From contig CM077674.1 of the NCBI GenBank assembly GCA_039707655.1, positions 237,189,904 to 237,253,903 on the forward strand: a stretch of DNA of 64,000 nucleotides, read 5' to 3'. This document shows positions 10,994 to 23,124 of the stretch, piece by piece. Source of the DNA: Elymus sibiricus (Eukaryota > Streptophyta > Magnoliopsida > Poales > Poaceae). The position numbers and the translations under genes were made by a program. The notes beneath the pieces were generated by a model. It did not search any database. It was not told the DNA's origin and saw nothing but the letters and a program-made list of their open reading frames with translations. Numbering within the stretch: the stretch's first letter is position 1; every line of letters begins with the position of its first letter.

Positions 10994-13012
10994 TATGTAT
11001 CACAATCCATCTCGAGGTATTTGGATCAATACCTATTGGGTGGATCTTTATTTATTTTTTCTCTACCAGGGTTATGTCAGGCTGTCAAACATAATACAAG
11101 CCGAAGCCGTGATCCTTGTAATCCCTATGGTGGAGGCTACCAAGAGATCCTGCACACGCTTTTTTGAATAAGATCGAAAAAAAGTAACTAGAAATATATT
11201 CAAAATAAAAGATAGGGGCTCATTTCGAGCAGGCAAGAGCTTTGATCCAAAAGCATTGGTTGTGGGTTTCGCTCCAATAAATGACGACTCAATGTGGGGA
11301 GGGGGGCGAGCAAGTACACAAATTGGCCCTGTGGAGCTCTAAAAAAACAAGGACAGAAAAACGTCTTCGTTTATTAGGAAAAATCAATATACTTTTAATG
11401 TGGAATCGGGATTTACCAACGCGGAAATAAATTATGCCTCGGTGGTGTAGAGGGCCTTAGTCATCACGTGGCGCCTCCAACAATCAATACAACTCGCATC
11501 GTCATCGTCGAATTCAACTAATGAGGGTAAAGTCCTAGATTTTTCATTCACGTAACTTATATCGGTGCCCCACAACAACGTCTCGGGGAAGGGAACACAA
11601 CGTAACGTCATTGTTATCAGGACCAGATAACCCGACCTATGTTTTCACCTTCGGTAGAAAGTATAGAGATTGCCAACTAAACCCTCAACGGCATCGTTGG
11701 ATGGAGTCAAGGACTAGACCGCCACATTGTCTGTTGCTTCACCACCGTCCGAGTAGATTTATGTCACTACCACCCCTCTGTTCCACCTAAACAAATCACA
11801 CTAGCTGCCAGAATGGCTACCACGGAAACATGGATTGATGCTAGCGAAAGAAGACTCCTGAGTAACTACAAAAATAGCTTGTCGAATCGACCAAAGGAGA
11901 AGACATGTGAAAAGAAGGCTGCCCGGTGCGGCACATGCATAAAACAACCTACGGCCGCGGCTACCCGCCTAAGTCACTAAAGGACCATGATCTCCACCAA
12001 ACACTGAATAATCCTAATGGTCGTGATCCAGATGCGTCGTGTCGTTTCAGATCGTTCACGTAACACTCAACACAACCACATCTCCACCTCACATCAACCA
12101 AGAATGCCGAATAATGCTGAGAAGCTCCTCGCATCAACGAAGAATGTCAAATAGCATAAAACAAGTGGAAATTGATGAGCGTGGCCAGATGAGGGTCCTT
12201 ACAAACGTTGGAGACAGACGAGAGGCCGCTTACCACATTGGCGAGAAGATCAGAAAAGGGGGTCCTCAAACCAACAATTGTCGCTTCCTGACTATCTACA
12301 ATACTTTGTTTTTACTTCAGCATTGATGCTTTATGGGTAGAGCACATGTGATGAAATAGACACTTATGTTATGTTAAGCACCGGTGCTTAACAATTAGTT
12401 TATTGTTATATGAGCATGTCCAACCGAGCTTGCATAATCTAACCCCAATATGTTCGCGGACAGTGTCCAAGCGTGTCTACTTTGATCCCTCATTTGTTTG
12501 TACATACAGGCGTGTCCCCAAAATCATTCAAGCACATGCATATGATTGATGGGGTAAAGAGAAAGGAAAAGAAAGAGTAAAGATGGTCCAATGAGATCCG
12601 GATTTGATGTGGCGAGTGGTTCGTACGTGAAAACTCCCAACCCAACATACGAGGACGGTTTGGGAGGTCCGATTGGTAGCCTTTTTTACCCCTCTAGGGA
12701 CATGGCCAATGCATAACCCTAGGGTGATGCCTCACATGCCATGTAGGATCGGATGCCAGAAAAAATAGGTTCGGATGAATAAGCGGGATCCTCTGCAGTA
12801 GGCGGGTGCTTGGGGAGAAAAAGTGTGGTCCGATGCATAAAGCTAAAAAATTTGAAGTGAAGAGTAGAATTGCATGACATGTATGTGTATTGTTTGATGA
12901 GGCCCACTAGTGGTAGCTTGCATTGGGAGAATAAATTAATGTAGATAACTTAACCCATTTTTTTCATGAGGCACCTGTATCCATATATCATCATTGTACA
13001 TGCCCTCATGTT
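10994..13012. other. Unassigned intergenic DNA with one perfect palindrome
   Basis: No supported gene. A perfect 20-base palindrome, GTTAAGCACCGGTGCTTAAC, lies at 12373-12392 and resembles MITE termini placed back to back. Short frames such as 12039-12326 have no recognisable features. Confidence 0.4.
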
Positions 13013-13101
13013 CGGGCAATGTCCTGGCCATCCCTCACGCATACGAGGAGGGTATAAGGGCGGGCAATGTCCTGGCCATCCCTCACGCGTATGAGGAGGG
13101 T
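13013..13101. repeat. Two-copy tandem repeat, 48-base period
   Basis: The 41-base words at 13013-13053 and 13061-13101 both start CGGGCAATGTCCTGG and differ at only a few bases. Confidence 0.85.
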
Positions 13102-13431
13102 TTGAGGTCCCAGTTGAAGATGATCTAAACATCTCTAATTATTTGTGTTGTAGATGGTCTGATCGCACACAACGTGTTATAAGTACTCTCTAAAAACTTT
13201 GAATCGTCGATGACCTAACCACACACCGGGTCGCGAGGAATGTACCGGGAGAGAGGGGTAGACCAAACTTAGTGCAGAAGCAATAAAGTCCAAAGGTTGG
13301 CTGTGCATAATTTAATTTTCTGTCTGCTGTGACACCTCCCATCCATGCAAGAAGAATTGACCAAAAATTGAACGAGAAATCGAGAACAATGACTTCTTAG
13401 CCAGAAAAGAATATGAGAACAAAGACTAATA

Positions 13432-13545
13432 CTCCCTCTGTCCGAAAATACTTGTTGAAGAAATGGATGTATCTAGACGTACTTTAATTTTAGATACATT
13501 CATTTTTATCCATTTATGGGACAAGTAATTCCGGACGGAGGACCA
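13432..13545. mobile_element. Stowaway MITE
   Basis: Left end CTCCCTCTGTCCG preceded by TA, right end CCGGACGGAG, with the interior words TACTTGT and ACAAGTA in inverted positions. This is a classic Triticeae Stowaway (Tc1/mariner) MITE of about 110 bases. The last few bases of the right terminus have decayed. Confidence 0.88.
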
Positions 13546-13795
13546 TGTTTCACTCTTTTGTTTCCTTGAGAAATGCATCATGGTGTGCCCAGGTCGCCAC
13601 CCTTTCCTCCTCTTTTTTTTTCTTTTCTGATAAGAACATGCAATCACCTCATCATGAACAAAATGGCAAAATTTCAGACATGAAAACATGCCGGTACATC
13701 GTCCTGTTAGCAAATGGAACAGATTCTTCACCAGCTAAAATGTGGGAGGCATCGGTGCAAAATCAGAGTTAGATACGGATCAAATCGCCTAGCAA

Positions 13796-13804
13796 TTAAA
13801 ATTA
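13796..13804. repeat. Candidate 9-bp target duplication, left copy
   Basis: TTAAAATTA, identical to 41457-41465. The word is AT-only, so a chance match is possible. Confidence 0.45.
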
Positions 13805-13979
13805 CCCGAATGCTTAAAAGTGCAGCTGCGCCAGCGAGTCGCCGCGAGCGCACGCTCGTGCGCCGTTCGATCTGGCCCGTGCGACGCGATGAAAACCGCT
13901 CGCTCCGACACAGGTGGCGATGCGAGGGGGCGAGCGGTGCGTGCGTAGTGGTGGGACCCTGCGAATTAATTCAGACGAA

Positions 13980-15614
13980 ACCGCCCCCTGGTTCGAATCC
14001 CCCTCCTCCCTCAAACCGCCCACCATTCCCCGCTCCTCTCCCTTTCTCCGCTCCTCTCTCCCTCGGGTCGACGACGACGAGCGCGGGGCTCCGCCCGTGG
14101 GTTCGGCGAGGTTTTGCCGGTGCGGGAGGCCGTTCGCGGCCGCGGCGCACCGTCGGCAACTGGTGGAGGTAATCTCGCGTCCTCTTCAGTGTCTCCCTCT
14201 GTCAGATTTGGTTTCCATGGCGGGCTAGGGTTAGGGGGTCCGAAGGGGATTTTCCATTTTGTGGAAGGAGGGCGAGTGCGAGGCTTCCTGTGGACGGCGG
14301 GGCTACGGCGTTTGTGCCCGTTTGTGCTTGGTTGGGGGTGGGGGCCATGGCTGCGCTCGGTTGAGAAGATGCGGGCAGCCAACTACCAGGGCGGCGCGTG
14401 GAGCTCCGAGGCGCGGCGGAACAAGCGCTGGTCGCAGTGCTCCTTCCCCGTTACCGCGCGTGCCGGCCTGTCGGGGGGGTGGGGGTGGGGGGCAGGTGGG
14501 CGGCCATGGCTGTGCTGGGTTGGGGAACGGAGGGAGGGACTGGGGGTTCGGGAGAGGGCGCTGAGGGGTTCGGTGATGAGGGGTACAGATGAGGATTTGT
14601 TGCCTCACATAGTAGAGTTGTTCAATATGTATACATCAGTTTCTATGAATTTGGTCAGGTGTTGCTCGTAAGATGAGGTGTAGTTGCTCATAACATGAAA
14701 TTGGTCAGGAGTTGCTTACTATGTGAAAGACTTAGTTGCTCATAATGTGAAGGTGTAGTGTTGTTCTGGATGTATAGGTTTTTTTTGGAGTTGCTCAATT
14801 TATATTCATCAGTTGCTATGAAATTGGTCAAGATTTGCTTATAATGTACAGGTGTAGTTGATTGGGAGTTGCTCATTATTTTACAAACAGTTTGCTTATA
14901 GTTTTTGTTTTGTGGATGTATGAGGTGTTGTTGCTTGGAGTTTGCTCAATTTTTTGTCAACTAGGGCCATGGCGTTCTGCTGTGTTGGGGGCGGGGGGCA
15001 TGGTATTGTGCTGGGTTGGGGCAGAGGTCATGGATGTGCTTGGTTGGTGCAAGGTTGGGGGTCGACTGTTGGGGTACGGCGGGGGATTGTTTGTTCGGGA
15101 GGGGGCGCTGGGGGTTCGGGGGAAGAGGGTACAGAGGACGGCTTCGTTTTTGTTGTGTTGTAGCATATGTAGTGTTTGTTCTGGATATATGGTTTCAGTT
15201 ATTTGGAGTTGCTCAATTTTCACAAATCAGTTGCTATGAATTTGCTCAGTAGCTGATCATAATGTTTTGCTTTTTTGGATGTATGATGGTGTAGTTGCTT
15301 GGGAGTTGCTCATTTTTTTCACAAACAGTTGGTATGATACTGGCAACTAGTTGCTTTTAGCGTTGCTTTTTGTGGATCGATGAGGGACAGTTGCTCAGAG
15401 TTTTGTCAACTAGGGGCTATGAAAATTACATTAGTTGCTCGAAGGGTTAATGGTTGTCCATTTTTTTCATAGTGAGAGTTGCAAGGAAATTTAACAGTAG
15501 TTGCTTATTTTTTTTCGTATTTTAGCACTTGTATTTTCCCCTAGCATGCCATTTTTGTGTTTTGTGAGTAGTTTTTCCAATGCAATGCTGAATGTTATAT
15601 ATTTGCTCTTACAG
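13980..15614 (+). other. 5' untranslated exon and first intron of the Ulp1-type gene
   Basis: A GC-rich, pyrimidine-rich leader runs to a good donor (GGAG|GTAATC) at 14168/14169. The acceptor TCTTACAG ends at 15614, two bases before the start codon at 15616. The exon start is not visible. The intron (1.45 kb) is T-rich and peppered with GTTGCTCA-type words. Confidence 0.5.
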
Positions 15615-17149
15615 AATGCCTCGCAAAAGCAAAAGGCGTGCTGATAGAAGTGAGGCAGAAGTTCGGGATGAGGGAGAAGATGAGGTGCCTGCAACGACAA
15701 GCAAGGCCGGACGCAAGCGTGGGCGCACGAATCAGCCTACTGTCCGGGGTGGACGGATGCGGAAACATGCTGCGGATTCCCCTCCAGCTGATGAAGAAGG
15801 GATGGTACAAGGGAGGCAGAGGAAACATGCGAAAAAAGACGCACATGAGGTATTTTTACAAAACTTTTTTGATTTTTGTAGGGTTGTTTTTTTTCAGTTA
15901 ATGTATATGAAGTTGCTCAATTAGGGGGGGGGGGGTTGGGTGGTTGGCGGTATCGTTAGCTGCGTGAATATATATGCTCATGTTACTTTTTTGTTGCCCT
16001 AGATTTTGATATTTTTTGAATTTTTTTGCATTCTTAGCTGAGTTTTGTTTTTTGCATATACTCAAGTGATGATTATTATGTTGTTACTTTTTTGGCAGAA
16101 GCAACAGAACTATCTGTGTAAGAGTTGCCCAGTATAGAACAGTAGTTGCATTTCATCATACTTGTAGTTGCTCTTTTTCCAGCTTGGAGTTGCTCTAAAT
16201 GAACCTTCTAAACTCTTTCTTCCATATATTTTGCAGGTTGTTAGTAGTGGCAAGCCACCAGGAATAGGGCGTCACCTGCAAGGTTGTTCGATCTGAACTC
16301 TGGCTTGCTCAAGAACAATGAACAAAAGGATGCAATTGGTGAAATAAGTTTCGGTGGCGTGCTCGATATTGGCACAAGAACAATGAAAGGAGATCTCGTC
16401 AATTTTGTGATGAAGTGCTATGACCCAGAGACGTCGCAGCTTGTTATACCAGAGAGGGGGAAGATCCCAGTCGACGCAGCCAATGTTCAAAGGATATGGG
16501 ACTTGCCAAGAGGGAGGAACAAGGTTGCATACGATGTGGATCCAGACATTGTTACCAATGTGCATGAGATGTACAACATCCCATCAGGGCGGGCACCATC
16601 AATGACCAGTTGGTGTGACATGATTAAGAAGATGGGAGTTGCTATCGATGAAAAGTTCTTGAGAGCTTGGCTAGTCGTTGTTTTCAGCTGTTTCCTTGCG
16701 CCGACAACCAGCTTGATTGTGTCCTCGCGTGCCTACTCAGCTGCTTTGAACTCATGAGACGTCATCAACACGGATGTCTGCCAGTTTGTTGTTGACCAAC
16801 TCAGGATTGCTTTCATGGGATTGGGAGAGAAGAACATTATTTGTTGTTGCCTCTTCCATCTAGTGGTAAGATGATCTAGAGCTCTCTTTTTTATTTCATT
16901 CCTTTTCAGTAGTTGTTTTTACTTTCATTTGTTTTTAGGTTTCTGTAAAACTGACAACTGTGTGATTTTTTTGGGATACAACTCGTTTATCTTGACTCCC
17001 TTGATGTGGACTTTCGGTCGATTCAGAAGGATTTTGTGAACGAGAGCACGCCAAATGTTCTTCCAAGGGTTAAAGCTTGGAATGAGGGTCTCATCAAGGT
17101 AGTGATGAAGAATGACAAGATCAGGAAGGGTGTGTATGGGAAACTACGA
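15615..17149 (+). pseudogene. Ulp1-type MULE gene, N-terminal exons
   Basis: Exon 15615-15849 starts at ATG 15616 and encodes a basic, nuclear-signal-like N-terminus (MPRKSKRR, GRKRGR). Exon 16237-16865 carries the conserved N-terminal region (FVMKCYDPETSQLVIPERGK, then VFSCFLAPTTSL), with a frameshift before 16284 and TGA at 16755-16757 in the running frame. The next exon ends at the donor CGA|GTAAGT (17149/17150); its start near 16978 is uncertain. This N-terminal region precedes the protease domain in plant transposon-borne Ulp1 proteins. It is separated from the remaining exons by the retrotransposon inserted in the next intron. Confidence 0.6.
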
Positions 17150-17256
17150 GTAAGTTTTTTCGTTCTTTTTTCCATGCATATTTTTTCATTTTTTAGTTGT
17201 ACAAAAGCCCCATGATTAATCAAGTAGGCATACAGGGTTTTGGTCTTTTTGCAGCA

Positions 17257-19658
17257 TTGACTGTGCTACCTTGTCCTTCTTCGGTGCACAAATTCTTCAG
17301 AGTGTTAGCACGACTTACGTCGAGCTTTCAACATCATGTTGCTTGTCTTGAAAGGCAACTTTGGTTCCGAGCTTGCATCTTATCTGTTGTTACTATAACT
17401 TCCACTTTGTCATTCCACTGCTTGACGCCATCGCTGTTCGATGGCTTTCTCTTGAAACCTCTCGACAAATGTGTCATGATCACCTTCAACACGTTGACTT
17501 CTTCCGAGATGTCAACTGAGTTCATGATGAGAAATACCCTCTTTGCCCTCGATGATTTTGCGATCATCGACAACTTCCTTGACTTCCTTTCATCGTGAAC
17601 TTGTCCATGTTATGGATGCAACCTGCTACCTAACTTGTATTATGTTCTACCTTGAAGTATTACTGTCTTTTATGTCGAGTATGTTGTGAGGATTGCTCCA
17701 CCTCTTAGAAATTCTTGGCATAGTGATACTTCTCATCATCACCATTCTTTCTTGGTCCCCGTGTTGATTCTAACCGGGATACCAATATGCAAACGATGCT
17801 ACTTGATTTCTGTACTTCTAGCAACCCTATTGCTCTGAATGTTAACGATCGACAGTTCGTTCTTAGACTGTTGGTTATCGCATCGTCACTCTAACATTGA
17901 TCTTGCTGCCTAAAGTCATATTTTGGACGCACCTATCAACCAATGATGAAATGTTGTTTGTTTTCCTCGAGCATACAATCTCATATCATTTGAGTTGACA
18001 AATGTCATCTCCTTGTTCACATAATTGTGGAAATCCATCCGTTTGGAATTCTCGATGAATTGTCGCTGAGTCCATTAGCCGCCTTCTCGTCCTCTCCTTG
18101 GTTTAATGATGAACTATTGTTTCGGGAACCCGCTTCCATAGTTTATTTTCCGAGAATCTTACAATGTCATCTTGTTGATTTGAGTTGCACCTTTTCTTCT
18201 CGGACATCTTGTTGATTTGAGTTGCACCTTTTCTTCTCGGACATCCTGAGTCTGAGGTATCCGACACCAATTAGATCTGAATCTCAGTCAGACATGATGG
18301 TTGGAACATAATTCCAGGAGTTATAATATTGGTCCTTTGATGACCCGGTAAGGTGATGTCATGCCTAGCACATCTGGCTGGGGGACCTATTATTATAATA
18401 TCCTTTCTTTTGCAAGGTTAGCCATTCTTCCAGGAGGAAATTGTAAGACTTATTTTATATGTTGCTCTTGATGGATCATTTGTGTATCCAAAGTCTGGCC
18501 CTTGCTTGAAACATTATATCATTGCTACCTCGAAGCATAACTATGATATCCAGATCCTCAACAAGAACATTGGAAGCGTGATGCTAAATGTTTCTTGGTC
18601 AATTATCCAAACACCGTTGTATGGGTAACCTCATGAATATTCCTTACCTCTTTATCTAAATGGTTAGGTACTTGCTCTCCTACCCTATACCATGTTCTGC
18701 TTGTTCCTGGGAAGGATATACTCCTACTACTTGTGTTAAGTCACATTTTCCTTACCATTGTTCTGATTAATGTGTTGATCACATTTTCCTTTCCGTTGTT
18801 CTGTTTAACCTTCTTGATCTATATGATCTAAGCAGTAATAATTCTCTGCTTATGAAAACACCTCAGTCTAGACCCCTGTCAGCAAGACCTTGTTACTATT
18901 GTTGTTAACAATCTGGTAACCTCCGGTGGACGAGAACTTGCCTATTGGTCCGCCTCGTTACAACGAGCGAGAAAATGGTCCTTTTCGTTCCTCATCCTTG
19001 ATACCGACATAGCTGGCAAGCTATCCTCTGACCTGCCTTGCTTTCACGGCGGTGCAAGATGTCCCCAACCTTCGTACTTTCAACCCACATGGTGGGCCCA
19101 TAACCCACAGGTCCACGGGATCGAAACCTGACTCTTCTGTATAACCTTGATTCTGATGTATCCTTTGCACTTGGCTTGTATGTAATTCATGAGCTAATTT
19201 CTATACCATGTTTCATCCTGGTATCAAACACCATATTTATTCTCGTTGCTCAAGACCCCATTTCAGCTTCTGGTTAGGCATCGAATGATTGCCTACCCGT
19301 TTGAAACTTTTGGTGCCATTGCACATTGCTCTCAATGAATTCACTGAATACTACTCGTAGGGTACTTCGTGTAATTCCCCTTGAGTTCACCGTCAGATGC
19401 CCAACTTGGTGGAGATACGTTCTTCCCGAGTTTGCCCAATTATCGCGTTCGTAGGACGATGAAGACCCCGAAGAAAAGATGATGACTTCATCATAATGAC
19501 CTGGAGCAGAGAAATGAAGACATCAATGAGAGGAATCAACCTCTTCGATGAAGGGCAACCAAGACCGAGAAGACCCGTTAGAACTTCGCAACCAGAACTT
19601 TTCCCCCTTACTCCACCGCTTAAATCTCGGGACGAGATTTCTTGTAGTGGAGGAGAAT
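17257..19658 (+). repeat. Extra partial copy of LARD interior
   Basis: Near-identical to 24958-27332, starting at the shared word TTGACTGTGCTACC. The left edge is an abrupt junction with MULE intron DNA, without an LTR or the GTTAT target copy expected from the right edge. No coding frame above 80 codons. Confidence 0.8.
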
Positions 19659-22600
19659 TGTGACACCCGGATAATCATGATACAGTAATTCCCTGCTAAT
19701 GAAGCCACACCACCACGATCACTGTTGTTAATATCATGTTAGTTCAAACCGTTCGAATTCAAATTCAAATTGCAAGTCAAATATTTAAAACCTTCAACAT
19801 GCAAACTAAAATGTTCAACATGTGGCAAATATTCTCTGGATATTTGTCATGCAAGATCCAAGTTTAATTAACATATTTAAAATGCCAAAATATTTAAAAC
19901 ATCAACAAAACATTTTTTTAGTGACTTTAGTAATTATTAAAAATGTCAAACTATTTTAATTTTAGGTAAAACTTTTTGTAGCTGTGGACAACAGGCTACT
20001 GATAATTTTGCGTGTAGTCATTCATTTTCCAATGTATAAATATGAATGTAAAACAAATTAAAATAGCGATGGATAAAAATAAAACTTGAGCAAAAATAAA
20101 ACAAAGCCCCCTGGCCTAGCAGGGCCGAAAGGCCCAGCTGGCCGGCCCAGCCACCCTGGCCTATATGGCCCCGAAACCCTAGCTGCTAACCCAGCCCATC
20201 CCCACTTCCCCCCACTCCCCACGCTCTGGATCGGATCGGGAGCAGGAGGCTCCCGACCCCGACTGCGCGCCGCCGCCGCCTGGAGCTTGGTGCTCCGACC
20301 GGCCCCGTCGCCCTGCGCCCCGCCGTCGCCTCCCCTGCCTCCTCCCTCCGCCGCCGGGCCACTCCTCTCCCGAGCCCCTGTGAGCCGCCTCCCCCTGCTC
20401 GCCCAGGCCGGCGTGGGCGCGCGCGCTCCGGCTTGCCCGGGCCGCGCCCCGGCGTCCACCTCACCGCGCCCTGCCGTGCTGGCTCACGCCCAGCACGTGC
20501 CGCCCGCGTCCACCACCGCACCGCGCCGCCGCTAGCCCGCGACGGCCACCCGCCCGCGTCCGGCTCGCCTCGGCCGCCGGCCGGCCCGGCCTGGCCGTGC
20601 CCCCCTCCGGCCATGCCGGCCCACCGCCGCCCGCCGTGGCCACAGCTTCGACCGTGCGCCCGCGCGCGCGCCCGCCACCCCTGTGGCTCGGCCGGACTTT
20701 GTCCGGTGCCCAAAGGGCGGCCTGGACATTTTCCGACCTGTCCAGTGGGCCCTGTGCCCTGTTAGCTGTGTAAAAGAAAAAGTGATAAAAATAATAATAT
20801 AAATAAATAAATAAATATTTTAATTAATTAATTAATTAGTTAATTAATACTATTTAGTTTAACTAATTAGGTTTAGTTGCTAATTAGATTTACTAGTCTA
20901 TGACATGTGGGTCCAGTTTGACCCTGTTGACCAGTCAACATTGACTGGTCAACTGTTGACTGTTGACTGGGATTTTATTAATTCAAAAATCATTTAAAAA
21001 CTTCAGAAATTAATAGATAATAAACCGTAGCTCGGATCGAAAAACTTTGAACATGAAAGTTGCTCAGAACAACGAGACGAATCCGAATACGTGCTCTGTT
21101 CGTTTACCACACCCCTCTAACTATCCGAACCTGGAACTTTTCCCCCTTCGGTCATATGTCTGACAGATGTCCAGAACCGGGAAAACTTTCCTGGATGGGT
21201 TCCCCCTCCATCGGTAACATGTAGCACTGCGTTAGGACACACTCGGCACTGCTTATCGCCATGTCTTGCTTTGTGTTACAATTGTCTGCTTTGTATTTAC
21301 TGTTTCTTCCCCCTCATTCTCTCTCGATAGCCCCTGAGACCCGCCGACGTTGCTGTGTACGGCTACGTCGTCGACGAATCTTCCCTCTCGACAGAGCTTC
21401 TAGGCAAGCATTCCCCCCTTTTTGATCATCCCGATATCACCTACTTCTCTCTACTGCTTGCATTAGAGTAGTGTAGCTATTACTGTTATCGATAGATCCT
21501 ACCCTGATGCATAGCCTGTCTTCGATAACTGATGTTGATACTTTACCTGCAATCCTAAATGCTTAGTATAGGATGCTAGATTATTCATCAGTGGCCATAC
21601 ATCTTGTCCATCTGCTATGCTATATTATTGGGTCGTGATCGCTGCGGGTGGCGATCGCGGATATATATACTACATATTATATATGACACATGTTGGATAC
21701 TAAAGTCGGGTCGGCTCGTAGAGTACCCGCAGATGGATCATGATGTGGGGGCTGAAAGGACAGGTGGTTCCATCCAGGTAGTGATGGGCCTGGGATCCCG
21801 ACGCCCCCCTGAGTGACACTTGGTGGCGGAGCGATAGGGCAGGTTGAGACCACCCAGGAGAGCGGTGGGGCCTGGCCCTAGTCGTGTCCGCGGTTGTTTC
21901 ATAATAACACGATTAACGAGATTTGGATATTTGATCTAAGTAGGCCACTGGCCTATACGCACAAACTGACTACGCGGGTGTGAGTGGGTGCTCGACGTTG
22001 TAGTGTCAGCCGAAGCTTGATGTGACGTCAGTGACATAGCGGCGCGCGCCGGGTTGGACCGCGTAAAGCAACCGCCTCTGAGATGGTGGTTGCCAGGTCT
22101 GTTCACCGGCCGCGTACGCAACGTGCAGGAGTGCAATGGGCCCAGACCCCTGCACGCATAGGGTTTAGTCTGGCGTACTGACCTCTCGGTTGAGCCTAGG
22201 TAGGGCTACGGTCGTGTTGACCTTCTAGGACGGCAATGTTGCCTGAGGAGTCAAGCGTGTTGGGAATATGTGGTGCACCCCTGTAGAGAAGTTTATCTAT
22301 TCGAATAGCCGTGTCCCTCGGTAAAAGGACAACTTGGAGTTGTATCTCTATATTATGATAACTAGAACCGGATACTTAATAAAATACACCTTTACAAGTG
22401 CCAGATACACCCGGTGATCGCTTTCCCACAGCGCGACGAGGAGAGGATCATCGGGTTAGGATTATGCTATACGCATTACTTGGCTTCTCGCCATCTGTTT
22501 CTCTTCCCCTGCTTCAAGATGGAGGCAGCCAGATGCGTAGTCTTCGATAGGACTAGCTTCGCCCCCCTTGTTCCGGCATTCTGCAGTATAGTCCACATAT

Positions 22601-23124
22601 ACTACCCCAGTTCATTTGATACCAATGCATAAGTAGCATAGTCCTTGATGTCAGTCTTGCGAGTACTTTGGATGAGTACTCACGGTTGTTTTGCTCCCCC
22701 TTTCCCCCCTTTATAATTCCTGCGATTAGATGTTGGACCCCAGGAGTCAGCTGCCACCGCCGACGGATACTACTACCCCGATGGAGCCTACTACTACGTG
22801 GAGGACGCCGACGGCCAGGAGTAGTTAGGTGGCACCCAGGCAGGAGGCCTTGCCTTCTCGATCCATTGTATCCCAGTTTGTGCTAGCCTTCTTAAGGCAA
22901 ACTTGTTAACTAATGTCTGTACTCAGATATTGTTGCTTCCGCTGACTCGCTTGTTATCGAGCTTTTGTATTCGATCCCTCGAGGCCCCTGGCTTGTAATA
23001 TGAAGCTTGTTTTTTATGTTAATTTGTGTTTTGAGTTGTGTTGTGATATCTTTCCGTGAGTCCCTGATCGGGTCGTACACCTTTGCGTGTATGATTATTG
23101 TACGATAAAATCGGGGGCGTCACA
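19659..23124 (+). repeat. LARD LTR, first copy
   Basis: Runs from TGTGACACCC, just after the polypurine tract GTGGAGGAGAAT, to GGGGCGTCACA (3466 bases). It holds a GC-rich block at 20110-20765, AT runs with TTAATTAA units at 20820-20850 and GTTGACT-rich words near 20930. By eye it is roughly 95 percent identical to the second copy. Confidence 0.88.

Noticed and set aside
13805..13870. A terminal inverted repeat matching the MULE right end
   Set aside because: Comparison of the first bases inside each candidate edge shows no inverted match; only a direct 13-base word is shared.
13714..14671. Long frames over the MULE left end (13714-14172, 14114-14671)
   Set aside because: GC-rich leader and intron start; a good donor at 14168 and acceptor at 15614 explain the region as 5' untranslated exon plus intron.
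17334..17573. 79-codon minus-strand frame, also present at 25035-25274 in the second LARD interior
   Set aside because: Six of the seven or eight base differences between the copies change an amino acid, so there is no sign of protein constraint; the match reflects element duplication.
20086..20535. 149- and 154-codon frames in the GC-rich block of the LARD LTRs (20086-20535 and 27754-28218) and their antisense partners
   Set aside because: All frames are open in this GC-rich block, residue composition is just Pro/Ala/Arg, and indels between the copies alter the protein; LTR sequence, not genes.
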